This document shows, piece by piece, positions 51,419 to 59,927 of a stretch of DNA of 64,000 nucleotides; position 1 is the first letter of the stretch, and each line of letters starts with the position of its first letter. The notes under the pieces were generated by a model, which worked only from the letters and a program-made list of their open reading frames with translations, was not told the DNA's origin and made no database searches. The translations under genes were made by a program, and so were the position numbers. Source of the DNA: UBA9732 sp052170315 (GTDB taxonomy: Bacteria > Spirochaetota > Spirochaetia > Sphaerochaetales > Sphaerochaetaceae); NCBI GenBank assembly GCA_052170315.1, contig JBQNAT010000009.1, forward strand, positions 29,297-93,296, given 5' to 3'.

Positions 51419-52858
51419 ATGCCAAAGGCGGATGTGTTGGTCATCGGAGCCGGTGCTGTAGGCTGTGCAATTGCCAGAGAGCTTTCAAAGTTCAATCTAA
51501 AAGTGATAGTCGTGGATAAGAATTCAGATGTAGGCGGAAGGGCCTCAAGATCCAACAGCGCTATCATACATACCGGGTACGATGCAAGTCCCGGCACTTT
51601 GGAGTCTGAACTTGTAGTTGCCGCCAATCCGATGTACGACAAAATTGCCGCTGATCTTGATGTCCCTTTCAACCGGATAGGAGCCATTCTGCCCGCAATA
51701 AACGACGAGCAGTTTGAAAAGCTTCCGGCTCTGAAGGAAAAGGCCTTTAAGAACAGGGTTTACGATATTGATTATCTTTCCGCCGATGAAATAAAGAGGA
51801 TGGAGCCGGAGATTTCTCCTGAAGTCAGAGGCGGCCTTTATATTCCCAGGGAAAGTATAATAGATCCTTTCCTTCTTGTTGTAGGCTATGCGGAAAACGC
51901 GGTACAGAACGGAGCTCAGTTCCTTCTGGATACAGAAGTTACCGGCATAAGGGTTGAAAACCGTAAGGTCTGTGGCGCTGAAACCGCAAGAGGTTTCATT
52001 GAAGCGCGCTACATTGTCAATGCTGCCGGTCTTTTCTGCGATCAGATAGCTTCCTTCGTAGGCAAGAACGACTACTTTGTAAATCCCAGAAAGGGACAGT
52101 TCTATATTCTTGACAAGGCTACAAATGTAAAAGTCAGCCATATTGTTCTTCCAGTTCCCACAAAGCTTACAAAGGGCAAACTCATGTGTCCGACAATTCA
52201 CGGGAACATACTTGTTGGGCCCACTGCCGAAGACGGCACTGACAAGGAAGACACTTCCACAAACAGAGAAGGGCTTGACAGCATAGCTCTGGATGTCAAA
52301 AAGCTCATCCCAAATGTTAACCTGCGCGACACCATAACTCAGTTTGCAGGCCTCAGGCCCAACAGGAACCCCGAAGGACTTCACATAGATGTATATGAAG
52401 ATGTCAAAAACTATGTGAACATTTCCGGCGTACGTTCCACTGGCCTTACAGGTTCCGCATCCATAGGGCGCTATGTAGTTCAGCTTCTTCTGCAGAACGG
52501 AATGCAGGCCGAACCCAACAGGACCTTCAACCCGATAAGAAAGGGAATCCCGCGTTTCTGTGAAATGAATGCAGGACAACGTGAAGCAATCATAAAGGAA
52601 GATCCCCTTTATGCAGGAATAGTCTGCCGCTGCGAAACAGTCACAGAAGGCGAAATAGTGCGCGCTATCCACAGTCCTATACCGGCAAGAAGCATAGATG
52701 CCGTAAAAAGGCGCCTGCGCGCGGGAATGGGACGCTGTCAGGGCGGTTTCTGCGGCCCCAAGGTAATCGAGATACTGTCAAGAGAGCTGGGAATTTCTCC
52801 CGAAGAAGTAATCAAGGGAGAACAGGGTTCCTATATGATCAGCGGAAGAGTCAAGTAA
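51419..52858 (+). CDS. FAD-dependent oxidoreductase with C-terminal [2Fe-2S]-binding domain (GlpA/opine-oxidase-like)
   Basis: A 479-residue flavoprotein. The N-terminal FAD fold (VLVIGAGAVGCAIARELSKF, SRSNSAIIHTGYDASPGTL) belongs to the DAO/glycerol-3-phosphate dehydrogenase family. The C-terminal BFD-like domain has cysteines in CRCETVTEGEIVRAI and MGRCQGGFCGPKV, expected to bind a [2Fe-2S] cluster. This architecture is that of anaerobic GlpA-type proteins and of one subunit of opine or amino-acid oxidases. The next two genes supply the partner flavoprotein and the DUF1667 subunit. The substrate is either glycerol-3-phosphate or an imino/amino acid. Confidence 0.9.
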   Translation: MPKADVLVIGAGAVGCAIARELSKFNLKVIVVDKNSDVGGRASRSNSAIIHTGYDASPGTLESELVVAANPMYDKIAADLDVPFNRIGAILPAINDEQFEKLPALKEKAFKNRVYDIDYLSADEIKRMEPEISPEVRGGLYIPRESIIDPFLLVVGYAENAVQNGAQFLLDTEVTGIRVENRKVCGAETARGFIEARYIVNAAGLFCDQIASFVGKNDYFVNPRKGQFYILDKATNVKVSHIVLPVPTKLTKGKLMCPTIHGNILVGPTAEDGTDKEDTSTNREGLDSIALDVKKLIPNVNLRDTITQFAGLRPNRNPEGLHIDVYEDVKNYVNISGVRSTGLTGSASIGRYVVQLLLQNGMQAEPNRTFNPIRKGIPRFCEMNAGQREAIIKEDPLYAGIVCRCETVTEGEIVRAIHSPIPARSIDAVKRRLRAGMGRCQGGFCGPKVIEILSRELGISPEEVIKGEQGSYMISGRVK

Positions 52859-52870
52859 GAGGGGAAGGCT

Positions 52871-54148
52871 ATGTTTGAGCTGGAATATGATGTTGTTGTT
52901 ATTGGCGGCGGACCTGCCGGACTTGGCGCTGCCCTGTCCGCAAAGGAAAACGGAGCCGGCAAAGTTCTCATAGTTGAAAGAGACAATGCTCTTGGCGGAA
53001 TCCTTCAGCAGTGTATTCATCCGGGCTTTGGCTTAAGTTACTTCGGAGAAGAACTTACCGGTCCCGAGTACTATTCAAGATTCATTAAGAAAATAGCTCA
53101 GCCGGGAGTGGATGTCATGCTTGACACCATGGTTCTTGAGCTTGGAAAAAAGACTGTTGTCTGCGTAAGCAGGGAAAAGGGCATGGTAAGGGTCAATGCT
53201 AAGAGCATAGTCCTTGCAATGGGCTGCCGCGAAAGGACAAGAGCTCAGATACAGGTTCCCGGTACAAGACCTGCCGGAGTCTATTCTGCAGGAACGGCTC
53301 AGAGGCTCATTAACAGACAGAACGAGATGATAGGGAAGAAAGTCGTTATACTGGGTTCCGGAGACATAGGAATGATAATGGCACGTCGCATGACTCTGGA
53401 AGGAGCCAAAGTCGTTGCAGTTGTTGAAATCATGGACTATCTTGCCGGACTTACAAGGAACAAGGTTCAGTGCCTTGACGACTTCAACATCCCGCTCTAT
53501 CTTTCCCATACCGTGACAAAGATAGTCGGAAACAACAGAGTTGAAGGCGTTTACGTAACGGAAGTAGACGAAAACAAGCGTCCCAAGGCAGGTACTGACG
53601 TATTCTTCGAATGCGATACCCTGCTGCTTTCCGTAGGACTCATCCCTGAGAACGAGATAACCAGAGTTGCAGGCATAAAGATCAGCCCTGTCACAAGCGG
53701 ACCCGAGGTTAACCAGTACAGGCAAACCTCTGCAAAATCCGTTTTTGCCTGCGGCAACGTAGTCCATGTAAACGACCTTGTTGACAATGTCTCAAGAGAA
53801 AGCAGCACCGCCGGCATCTATGCCGCAAGGTATGCCATGGGAACTTTCCCCGAAAAACAGGGACGTGCGGAATGCAGGCCGCTTAACAATGTCAGATATA
53901 TCTGCCCTCAGTCCATTACCCTTGACCCCGAGAGAAAAGACGTTACGCTGTTTTTCCGTGTTCTTTCCCCTGAGAAAGATGTGGAAATAGCAGTAAAGCA
54001 GAACGACAAAATCATCCTCAGCCGCAAAGCCTTCAAGGTAAATCCGGGCGAGATGGAAAACGTCAAAATCTGCACAAGTGATCTGAAGGACGGAGATGTT
54101 GTCGGCATTGAAATCAGGGAAATCCAGAAGGAGAAAAACAATGTCTGA
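52871..54148 (+). CDS. NAD(P)/FAD-dependent oxidoreductase, partner subunit
   Basis: A 425-residue pyridine-nucleotide-disulfide-type flavoprotein without the redox disulfide. FAD loop DVVVIGGGPAGLGAALSAKE at the start, QQCIHPGFGLSYFGEELTGP typical of this subfamily, ALRER-type segment GCRERTRAQIQVPGTRPAGV, and a second nucleotide loop VVILGSGDIGMIMARRMTLE near residue 160. VFACGNVVHVNDLVDNVSRE closes the FAD fold. It is paired with the upstream protein in Glp- and opine-oxidase-like complexes. It overlaps the DUF1667 gene by 8 bases. Confidence 0.92.
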   Translation: MFELEYDVVVIGGGPAGLGAALSAKENGAGKVLIVERDNALGGILQQCIHPGFGLSYFGEELTGPEYYSRFIKKIAQPGVDVMLDTMVLELGKKTVVCVSREKGMVRVNAKSIVLAMGCRERTRAQIQVPGTRPAGVYSAGTAQRLINRQNEMIGKKVVILGSGDIGMIMARRMTLEGAKVVAVVEIMDYLAGLTRNKVQCLDDFNIPLYLSHTVTKIVGNNRVEGVYVTEVDENKRPKAGTDVFFECDTLLLSVGLIPENEITRVAGIKISPVTSGPEVNQYRQTSAKSVFACGNVVHVNDLVDNVSRESSTAGIYAARYAMGTFPEKQGRAECRPLNNVRYICPQSITLDPERKDVTLFFRVLSPEKDVEIAVKQNDKIILSRKAFKVNPGEMENVKICTSDLKDGDVVGIEIREIQKEKNNV

Positions 54149-54515
54149 AAAGATTGTTATCTGCACGGTATGCCCCAGAGGCTGCCAGATAAAAGTTACG
54201 GGTGAGGATGGAAAAATCTCATCAATAAGCGGTTTTTCCTGCAAAAGAGGCGAAAAGTTCGCTTCCGACGAATTTATTCAGCCGAAAAGAATCTTCACAT
54301 CTACAGTCAGGGTAAATGGCGGCCCCGAACCTCTTCTTCCCGTAAGAAGCGATTTGGCCATACCCAGGGAAAAACTTTTTGAATGCATGCGGGAAGTCCG
54401 CCGCATCTCCGTTGATGCCCCGGTAAAAATCGGTGATATAATCATCCCGAACGTACTTTCCTCTGGCTGCAATATAATTGCCTGCAAGACCATCATGCCT
54501 GCAGGCTCCAAATAA
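54141..54515 (+). CDS. DUF1667 protein (third subunit of flavoprotein complex)
   Basis: A 124-residue DUF1667 protein. The N-terminal ICTVCPRGCQIKV and FSCKRGEKFASDEF carry four conserved cysteines or near equivalents expected to hold a metal cluster, and the C-terminal part ends SGCNIIACKTIMPAG. DUF1667 genes usually sit with the two flavoprotein genes, as here. ATG at 54141 is set by GGAG just upstream and lies inside the previous gene. A truncated duplicate of its 3' half lies at 30.3 kb. Confidence 0.92.
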   Translation: MSEKIVICTVCPRGCQIKVTGEDGKISSISGFSCKRGEKFASDEFIQPKRIFTSTVRVNGGPEPLLPVRSDLAIPREKLFECMREVRRISVDAPVKIGDIIIPNVLSSGCNIIACKTIMPAGSK

Positions 54516-54549
54516 GGCCTGGCCCTTAATCAGACATTTAGGAGATAAA

Positions 54550-55560
54550 ATGAAAGCACACAGCTTACTGTTTCTGTCTCAGGAAGATATCCTCTCCCTG
54601 AACATTCCTTACGGAGAAGTAATAGACGCAGTTGAAGATGTAATGTCGCTTCTGGATAAAGGCCTGACACAGCTTCCTGCAAAAATACATGTAAACCCAA
54701 GGCCCGGCACCTACATCAATGCAATGCCTGCCTATCTGGGAGAAAAGTATGACGCATCCGGCCTTAAATGGGTGGCAGGATTCCCCGAAAACAGAGTCAA
54801 AGGACTTCCCGTTACGTGGGGTCTTATGGTAATGAACGACTGTGAAACGGGAGCCCCTCTTGCCGTTATGGACGCAAGGTGGATAACTGCAGTCAGAACT
54901 GCTGCCGTTGCCGCTGTTACAGCCAGATACTGCGCAGTTAAAAACACCCATGCCGTAACCATAATAGGTGCAGGCGAGCAGGGTCGCTGGAACTCCAAAC
55001 TGCTTACAATGGTTCTGCCGGGCATAAAAAAGATATACATCGGCGATCTTTATCCTCAGGCTATCGACAGCTATCTTAAAAAAGTCCGGCCCCTAATTCC
55101 CGATGTTGAACTTATCCCTATCGGAAACGATAAGGAAAGACAGGCGGCTATAGACGATTCCCAGATACTGCTGACGGCAACCCAGCGCGGCAGCAAGCCT
55201 CTCATTTACCTTGAAAACCTTCACAAAGGCCTTCTTGGCATCCCTCTTGAGAGTACCGCCTGGGAAGGGAAGTGCTATACCCACTCCGACAGGCTTGTCT
55301 GCGATGACTTCGGTCTTGTCAAAGCCTATCTTGACGAAGGCAAGTATACAGACGGTCTCCCGGATCGCTGCTATACTCTTGGCGAGATAATAAACAAAAA
55401 AATTGCCGGACGCAAAAACGATGACGAGTTCATTATTTCTTCCTGCCACGGCATAGCCCTTTCCGATGTTGCAGCAGGCAATCTTATTCTTAAGAAAGCC
55501 CTTCAGGAAGGAATAGGTGTTAAGCTGCCGTTCATGCGTGAAACGGATATCCTTTTTTAG
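54550..55560 (+). CDS. ornithine cyclodeaminase/mu-crystallin family protein
   Basis: A 336-residue NAD(P)-dependent OCD-family enzyme. The N-terminal LLFLSQEDILSLNIPYGEVI, then the substrate-loop KWVAGFPENRVKGLPVTWGL, DARWITAVRTAAVAAVTARY and the Rossmann loop VTIIGAGEQGRWNSKLL near residue 137. ATG at 54550 follows AGGAGATAAA. The family covers ornithine and lysine cyclodeaminases, alanine dehydrogenase and ketimine reductases. Its place behind a two-flavoprotein complex recalls the ooxA-ooxB-ocd arrangement of opine catabolism, so a role in amino or imino acid metabolism is plausible, not proven. Confidence 0.9.
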   Translation: MKAHSLLFLSQEDILSLNIPYGEVIDAVEDVMSLLDKGLTQLPAKIHVNPRPGTYINAMPAYLGEKYDASGLKWVAGFPENRVKGLPVTWGLMVMNDCETGAPLAVMDARWITAVRTAAVAAVTARYCAVKNTHAVTIIGAGEQGRWNSKLLTMVLPGIKKIYIGDLYPQAIDSYLKKVRPLIPDVELIPIGNDKERQAAIDDSQILLTATQRGSKPLIYLENLHKGLLGIPLESTAWEGKCYTHSDRLVCDDFGLVKAYLDEGKYTDGLPDRCYTLGEIINKKIAGRKNDDEFIISSCHGIALSDVAAGNLILKKALQEGIGVKLPFMRETDILF

Positions 55561-55574
55561 CTTTGCTCTTTAAG

Positions 55575-55603
55575 CAGGCCGCCGGTTTTGGCGACCTGTT
55601 TTG
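55575..55603 (+). terminator. intrinsic terminator after the OCD gene
   Basis: CAGGCCGCC and GGCGACCTG pair with one mismatch around a short T-rich loop and are followed by TTTTGCG. It separates the flavoprotein operon from the riboswitch-controlled transporter gene. Confidence 0.6.
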
Positions 55604-55652
55604 CGTATTTGTTGGGAAAAACAAACTTCCGTTTATGTAATTCTTTTACCTG

Positions 55653-55681
55653 TTGACAAGCTGTCCTTTATTTCATAACAT
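55653..55681 (+). promoter_or_regulatory. sigma70-type promoter of the lysine-riboswitch transcript
   Basis: A consensus TTGACA (55653-55658) and TAACAT (55676-55681) have 17-base spacing. They end 24 bases before the riboswitch P1 stem. Confidence 0.7.
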
Positions 55682-55704
55682 CACTCAAAAGAAACTCAAA
55701 CGCA

Positions 55705-55876
55705 TGATAGAGGTGCGGTTGTCAAGAGTATCTGCTTTCCACAGGAAATGTTAAGCAGTGAAAGGGACAATTGCCGAGGAGCCGGAAACCTCCCTGAAGG
55801 GATACGGCATCCGGGCTGCAGGAGAACATTCTGCAGACTGTCGCCATTTGGTTTACCAAAAGGCGGAGAGCTATCG
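55705..55876 (+). ncRNA. lysine riboswitch (L box)
   Basis: The leader carries the conserved L-box landmarks in order: GATAGAGGTGCG, TCAAGAGTA, GTGAAAGGGA and TTGCCGAGG, followed by two further hairpins (CTGCAG around 55817-55836 and GCC...GGC around 55843-55864). The closing P1 stem is formed by GATAG (55706-55710) and CTATC (55871-55875). Downstream, GTGTCATG and CATGGCAC form another hairpin just before the ribosome site (ACGGAGG, 55938-55943), consistent with control of translation of the downstream transporter. Lysine binding would be expected to shut expression off. Confidence 0.9.
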
Positions 55877-55949
55877 TAACACAGACAGACCTTCAGTCTT
55901 GCCGGTGTCATGGTAGATATCATGGCACTGAGGAGTACGGAGGTTTTTT

Positions 55950-57614
55950 ATGTCTGATTCAAGAACAGTCAGAAGAGGAACAATTGTAAAAATTGTTTTC
56001 GTCGCAATCGTTGTGGCTCTTATGCTTATAGCTGCCATTACAGGAAAAGACTACAGCAACACAATCTGGTCTTTGCTTCCTCCTGTTGTGGCAATAGGCC
56101 TTGCGCTGGTAACAAAAGAAGTCTATTCATCACTTTTCATCGGAATACTCATAGGCGGTCTTCTTTATTCTGGCTTCAGCTTTGAAGGCACGCTGATGCA
56201 TGTTTTCCGGGACGGCTTCGTGAGCTCAGTTGCGGATTCCTACAATGTAGGCATACTGATTTTCCTGGTTCTTCTGGGAGCGATAGTTGCCCTTATGAAC
56301 AAGGCCGGAGGCTCAGAGGCTTTCGGGCGCTGGGCATCAGCGCGCATCAAGACCAAAACCGGAGCGCTGCTTGCAACAGTTGCACTTGGGCTTCTCATCT
56401 TTATTGACGATTATTTCAACTGTCTTACTGTAGGCTCCGTCATGCGCCCGGTTGCGGACAGGCACGGCATTTCAAAAGAGAAGCTCAGCTATCTTATAGA
56501 TGCAACGGCAGCTCCAATTTGCATAATTGCCCCTGTTTCTTCATGGGCAGCTGCAGTTTCGGCCTTTGTTAAAGATTCAGGAGTAAGCGGTTTTCAGCTT
56601 TTCATCAAGGCTATCCCTTACAATTTCTACGCAATACTTACCATTGTAATGATGATAGCTCTTGCCCTTATGAAGTTTGATTACGGATCAATGAGGAGAT
56701 ATGAAACAAGAAGCACTGATGAAGCAAAACGCAGACTGGATGCACTTATCAGAGAAAGCGGTGCCTTCTCCGACAGAATAGGGGTTATGCAGGAAACTGC
56801 AATCAGAGACAAGAGCAGAAGTACGGGAAAAGTAATTGACCTTGTTTTACCTATAGCCATCCTTATTGTTGCCTGTGTTACCGGAATGCTTTACAGCGGC
56901 GGTTTCTTCCGGGGCGCCGGAATAATTGAAGCTTTTTCCAACTCGGATGCTTCCGTAGGACTTATGCTTGGAAGCGCGTGTACCTTCATAATCGTTGTAA
57001 TTTACTTCCTTATCAGGCGCATCCTTTCTTTCCAGGATGTAATGAGTTGCCTGCCTGAAGGTTTCAAAGCTATGGTGCCTGCCATCCTTATCCTGATTTT
57101 CGCATGGACACTCAAGGCCATGACTGACAGCCTTGGCGCAAAAGAATATGTTTCCGAACTTGTAAAGGGCTCCGCAACAGGACTTCAGGCTGGACTTCCT
57201 GCGATAATCTTTCTTATCGGATGCTTCCTTTCGTTCTCGACCGGAACGTCCTGGGGGACATTCGGAATCCTTATCCCGATTACAATCAGTGTTTTCCCAA
57301 TCACAACACCGATTGGAGTTGTATGCGTTTCGGCCTGTATGGCAGGAGCCGTCTGTGGGGACCACTGCTCTCCAATTTCGGATACAACCATTATGGCAAG
57401 CGCAGGTGCCGGATGCGACCATCTGAACCACGTTAACACGCAGCTGCCATATGCGATTACCGTAGCCATTGTTTCATTCGTCTGCTACATAATCGCAGGT
57501 CTTGTGCCTGACTGGCTGATTGTTCTTCCGATTTCAATCCTGCTTATGCTGGGAACGCTTTTTGTCATAAGGAGAAATGTGACAAGACGTGAATCGGGCA
57601 GTGCGAGAGCCTGA
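55950..57614 (+). CDS. NhaC-family transporter, probable lysine uptake protein
   Basis: A 554-residue membrane protein of the NhaC Na+/H+ antiporter family, about 12 helices. LPPVVAIGLALVTKEVYSSL, GLLIFIDDYFNCLTVGSVMR, CIIAPVSSWAAAVSAF, SFSTGTSWGTFGILIPITIS and GAVCGDHCSPISDTTIMASA are all family motifs. NhaC-type proteins behind lysine riboswitches have been predicted to be lysine transporters (LysW); the riboswitch directly upstream is the main reason for that call. Start ATG has ACGGAGG six bases upstream. A perfect 15-bp terminator follows. Confidence 0.9.
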   Translation: MSDSRTVRRGTIVKIVFVAIVVALMLIAAITGKDYSNTIWSLLPPVVAIGLALVTKEVYSSLFIGILIGGLLYSGFSFEGTLMHVFRDGFVSSVADSYNVGILIFLVLLGAIVALMNKAGGSEAFGRWASARIKTKTGALLATVALGLLIFIDDYFNCLTVGSVMRPVADRHGISKEKLSYLIDATAAPICIIAPVSSWAAAVSAFVKDSGVSGFQLFIKAIPYNFYAILTIVMMIALALMKFDYGSMRRYETRSTDEAKRRLDALIRESGAFSDRIGVMQETAIRDKSRSTGKVIDLVLPIAILIVACVTGMLYSGGFFRGAGIIEAFSNSDASVGLMLGSACTFIIVVIYFLIRRILSFQDVMSCLPEGFKAMVPAILILIFAWTLKAMTDSLGAKEYVSELVKGSATGLQAGLPAIIFLIGCFLSFSTGTSWGTFGILIPITISVFPITTPIGVVCVSACMAGAVCGDHCSPISDTTIMASAGAGCDHLNHVNTQLPYAITVAIVSFVCYIIAGLVPDWLIVLPISILLMLGTLFVIRRNVTRRESGSARA

Positions 57615-57617
57615 AGA

Positions 57618-57655
57618 AATCAACCCCTCAAAACAATTTGAGGGGTTGATTTTTA
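57618..57655 (+). terminator. strong intrinsic terminator after the NhaC-family gene
   Basis: A perfect 15-bp stem (AATCAACCCCTCAAA with its complement) around the loop ACAA is followed by TTT. Confidence 0.92.
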
Positions 57656-57711
57656 ATAAAACAAAGCGGACACTTTAAAATATACCGAAGTAATTCGCGG
57701 GAGGGCTTCTC

Positions 57712-58641
57712 ATGAAGACTTTTAATGTAGTAAACGGGCCGAGTAATGTCCCGGTGATAGTCCAGGGATGCATGAGGATGCCCTCACTGAGCGTTCCGGA
57801 CGCGGCAAAGGTCATTTCCAATGCCTGCCACCTTGGAGTGAACTTCTTTGACCATGCCACATGCTACGGCAAGAACGGTGAGGCTGAACGCCGTTTCGGC
57901 GAAGCATTCGGACAGACCGGCATTAAACGTGAAGACATAATACTTCAGTCCAAATGCGGCATAAGAACGGAACGCGGCGAATTCGACTGGACAAAAGAAA
58001 ACATACTTACAAGCACGGACGAAATTCTCAACCGCCTTGGCACCGAATACCTTGATGTCCTTTTGCTGCACAGGCCGGATCTGCTGTTTGAACCCGAGGA
58101 AGTGGCAAAGGCCTTTGACAGTCTTTATTCAAGCGGGAAGGTGAGGCACTTCGGCGTAAGCAACCTTATGCCGCTCCAGATTGAACTTTTGAAAAAGAAT
58201 GTGCGTCAGCCTCTGATATTCAACCAGGTGCAGTTCTCGCTTGAGCAGTCACAGCTTATTGACCAGGCTCTGTATATGAACAACAAAACAACTACAATGT
58301 CGGTAAACAGAGACGGAAGCGTGCTTGATTACTGCCGCCTTAACAACATCACAGTACAGGCGTGGTCTCCTTTGCAGTTCGGATATTTCAAAGGAAACTT
58401 TGTAGATGATCCGGCTTTCCCCGAGATGAATGCGGTTCTTGGCGAAATTGCGGAGCGTGAAGGCGTTTCCAAAACCGCAGTTGCCCTTGCATGGATACTG
58501 CGTCACCCGGCAGAGATGCAGGTAATTGTGGGAACAATGAACACCGCGCACATGAAAGAAGCCTGCGATGCTGTTAAAGTAAAACTTTCTCATAACGACT
58601 GGTACCGACTGTACCTCAGCGCCGGTAAGTTCCTGCCCTGA
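57712..58641 (+). CDS. aldo/keto reductase
   Basis: A 309-residue NADPH-dependent aldo/keto reductase of the YdhF type. The catalytic tetrad is visible: aspartate in VNFFDHATCYGKNGEAE with the tyrosine four residues later, lysine in IILQSKCGIRTE and histidine in LDVLLLHRPDLLF. VRHFGVSNLMPLQIELLKKN, FNQVQFSLEQSQLI and the C-terminal AWILRHPAEMQVIVGTMNTA complete the barrel and cofactor site. GGGAGGG precedes the ATG. Substrate unknown. Confidence 0.93.
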   Translation: MKTFNVVNGPSNVPVIVQGCMRMPSLSVPDAAKVISNACHLGVNFFDHATCYGKNGEAERRFGEAFGQTGIKREDIILQSKCGIRTERGEFDWTKENILTSTDEILNRLGTEYLDVLLLHRPDLLFEPEEVAKAFDSLYSSGKVRHFGVSNLMPLQIELLKKNVRQPLIFNQVQFSLEQSQLIDQALYMNNKTTTMSVNRDGSVLDYCRLNNITVQAWSPLQFGYFKGNFVDDPAFPEMNAVLGEIAEREGVSKTAVALAWILRHPAEMQVIVGTMNTAHMKEACDAVKVKLSHNDWYRLYLSAGKFLP

Positions 58642-58642
58642 G

Positions 58643-59887
58643 ATGAAAAAGTACTTTTTTTTATTTGTCCTTGTATTTCTCCTTGCGTTACCGCGCGCAT
58701 TTTCGTTAAGCTTTACAGCAGAGTCTGAGAGTCATCCCTTTGATTCCCTGCCCATGCTTGAAAGCTTCTATGACGAATCCGACGATGGTTTTCTTTCCTT
58801 TTGGGACTCCTGCTCCGTTTCCCTTCTCACCGTCGGTCCGGGCGGGCCTCTTTATTCATGGTTCGGCCATTCCGCCCTGCTGGTAACCACACCAGCCGGA
58901 AGTAATATCACGTTTGATTACGGCTCTTTCTCTTTTAATGCCGATTCCTTCTTCCTGAACTTTGCCATGGGGAGATTATGGTTTGTATGCAGCGCCTCTT
59001 ATGCCGAAGCTCAGCTTGATAAGATGAAAGAAGAAGGGCGCAGCGTTACGCGCATAGAGCTTCCGCTTGATGCTGTTCAGAAAAAGGCGGTTATAGAATT
59101 TCTCAACAGCAATGCAAAAACAGAAAACCGTACATATCTTTATCATCATTACAGGGACAACTGCGCGACACGCCTGAGGGACATAATTGACCGCAGCACA
59201 AACGGGGCATTTAAAGAGTGGGCTCAAAAACAAAGCGGACTTTCCTATCGGAAGCAGGCTTCACGGGCTCTTTCAAGAAATCCTTTCGTACAGTGGGCTT
59301 TGGATTTTCTGCAGAGCGGGCAGATAGACAAAGAGGCCACGCTCTGGGAAGAAATGTTTCTTCCTGATGTACTGGAAAAGGCTGTAAAAGAGTACTTTTC
59401 CCTTGAAAGTACAGAGATAGCAGCCTCTTCAGGACGTTATTCAAAGTCTCCGTCAGAGCCTCAAAGCAATATTCTTTTCTCAATACTTGCAGGTGTTCTG
59501 CTTGGAGGGGTATCAGCTTCACTGATTTTGTTCGGCCGTGAAAACATAAATTTCATATACATAGGAATAGTTGAAACAATTTTTGCCGTTATGGGACTTC
59601 TCCTGCTTTTCATGATGCTTTTTACAAATCACGACGTTACCTGGTACAATGAAAACATAATTTTTGTAAATCCATTGCTCCTTGTACCTGCAGTATCTGC
59701 GTTCAGAAAATCTTCAGGGACTCTCAAACTTTGCCACAGAATATTACTGGCTGTTATTGCCGTCCTTGTACTGCTTAAGATTCTTATTCCTTATATATTT
59801 ATCCAGAATAACTGGACTGTTATCATTACAATGGTTCTGTTCTATTTGCCGAATGGACTGTACATTTCAAGAAAAAATAGATTTTAA
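58643..59887 (+). CDS. DUF4105 domain membrane protein
   Basis: A 414-residue protein with an N-terminal signal peptide (KKYFFLFVLVFLLALPRAFS), an extracytoplasmic DUF4105 domain (CSVSLLTVGPGGPLYSWFGH, HSALLV, then YHHYRDNCATRLRDIIDRST, where the conserved NC and H suggest a papain-like or NlpC-like fold), and four C-terminal membrane helices from about residue 275. The family is common in Bacteroidetes and spirochaetes; function is not established. It begins one base after the stop of the reductase gene and is probably co-transcribed. Confidence 0.85.
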   Translation: MKKYFFLFVLVFLLALPRAFSLSFTAESESHPFDSLPMLESFYDESDDGFLSFWDSCSVSLLTVGPGGPLYSWFGHSALLVTTPAGSNITFDYGSFSFNADSFFLNFAMGRLWFVCSASYAEAQLDKMKEEGRSVTRIELPLDAVQKKAVIEFLNSNAKTENRTYLYHHYRDNCATRLRDIIDRSTNGAFKEWAQKQSGLSYRKQASRALSRNPFVQWALDFLQSGQIDKEATLWEEMFLPDVLEKAVKEYFSLESTEIAASSGRYSKSPSEPQSNILFSILAGVLLGGVSASLILFGRENINFIYIGIVETIFAVMGLLLLFMMLFTNHDVTWYNENIIFVNPLLLVPAVSAFRKSSGTLKLCHRILLAVIAVLVLLKILIPYIFIQNNWTVIITMVLFYLPNGLYISRKNRF

Positions 59888-59927
59888 GTCTATGCCTGGA
59901 TGATGAGTTTCAATTCCGGGTTTTTCG

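Noticed and set aside
53075..53767. 230-codon minus-strand frame opposite the second flavoprotein
   Set aside because: A shadow of the strongly supported plus-strand gene.
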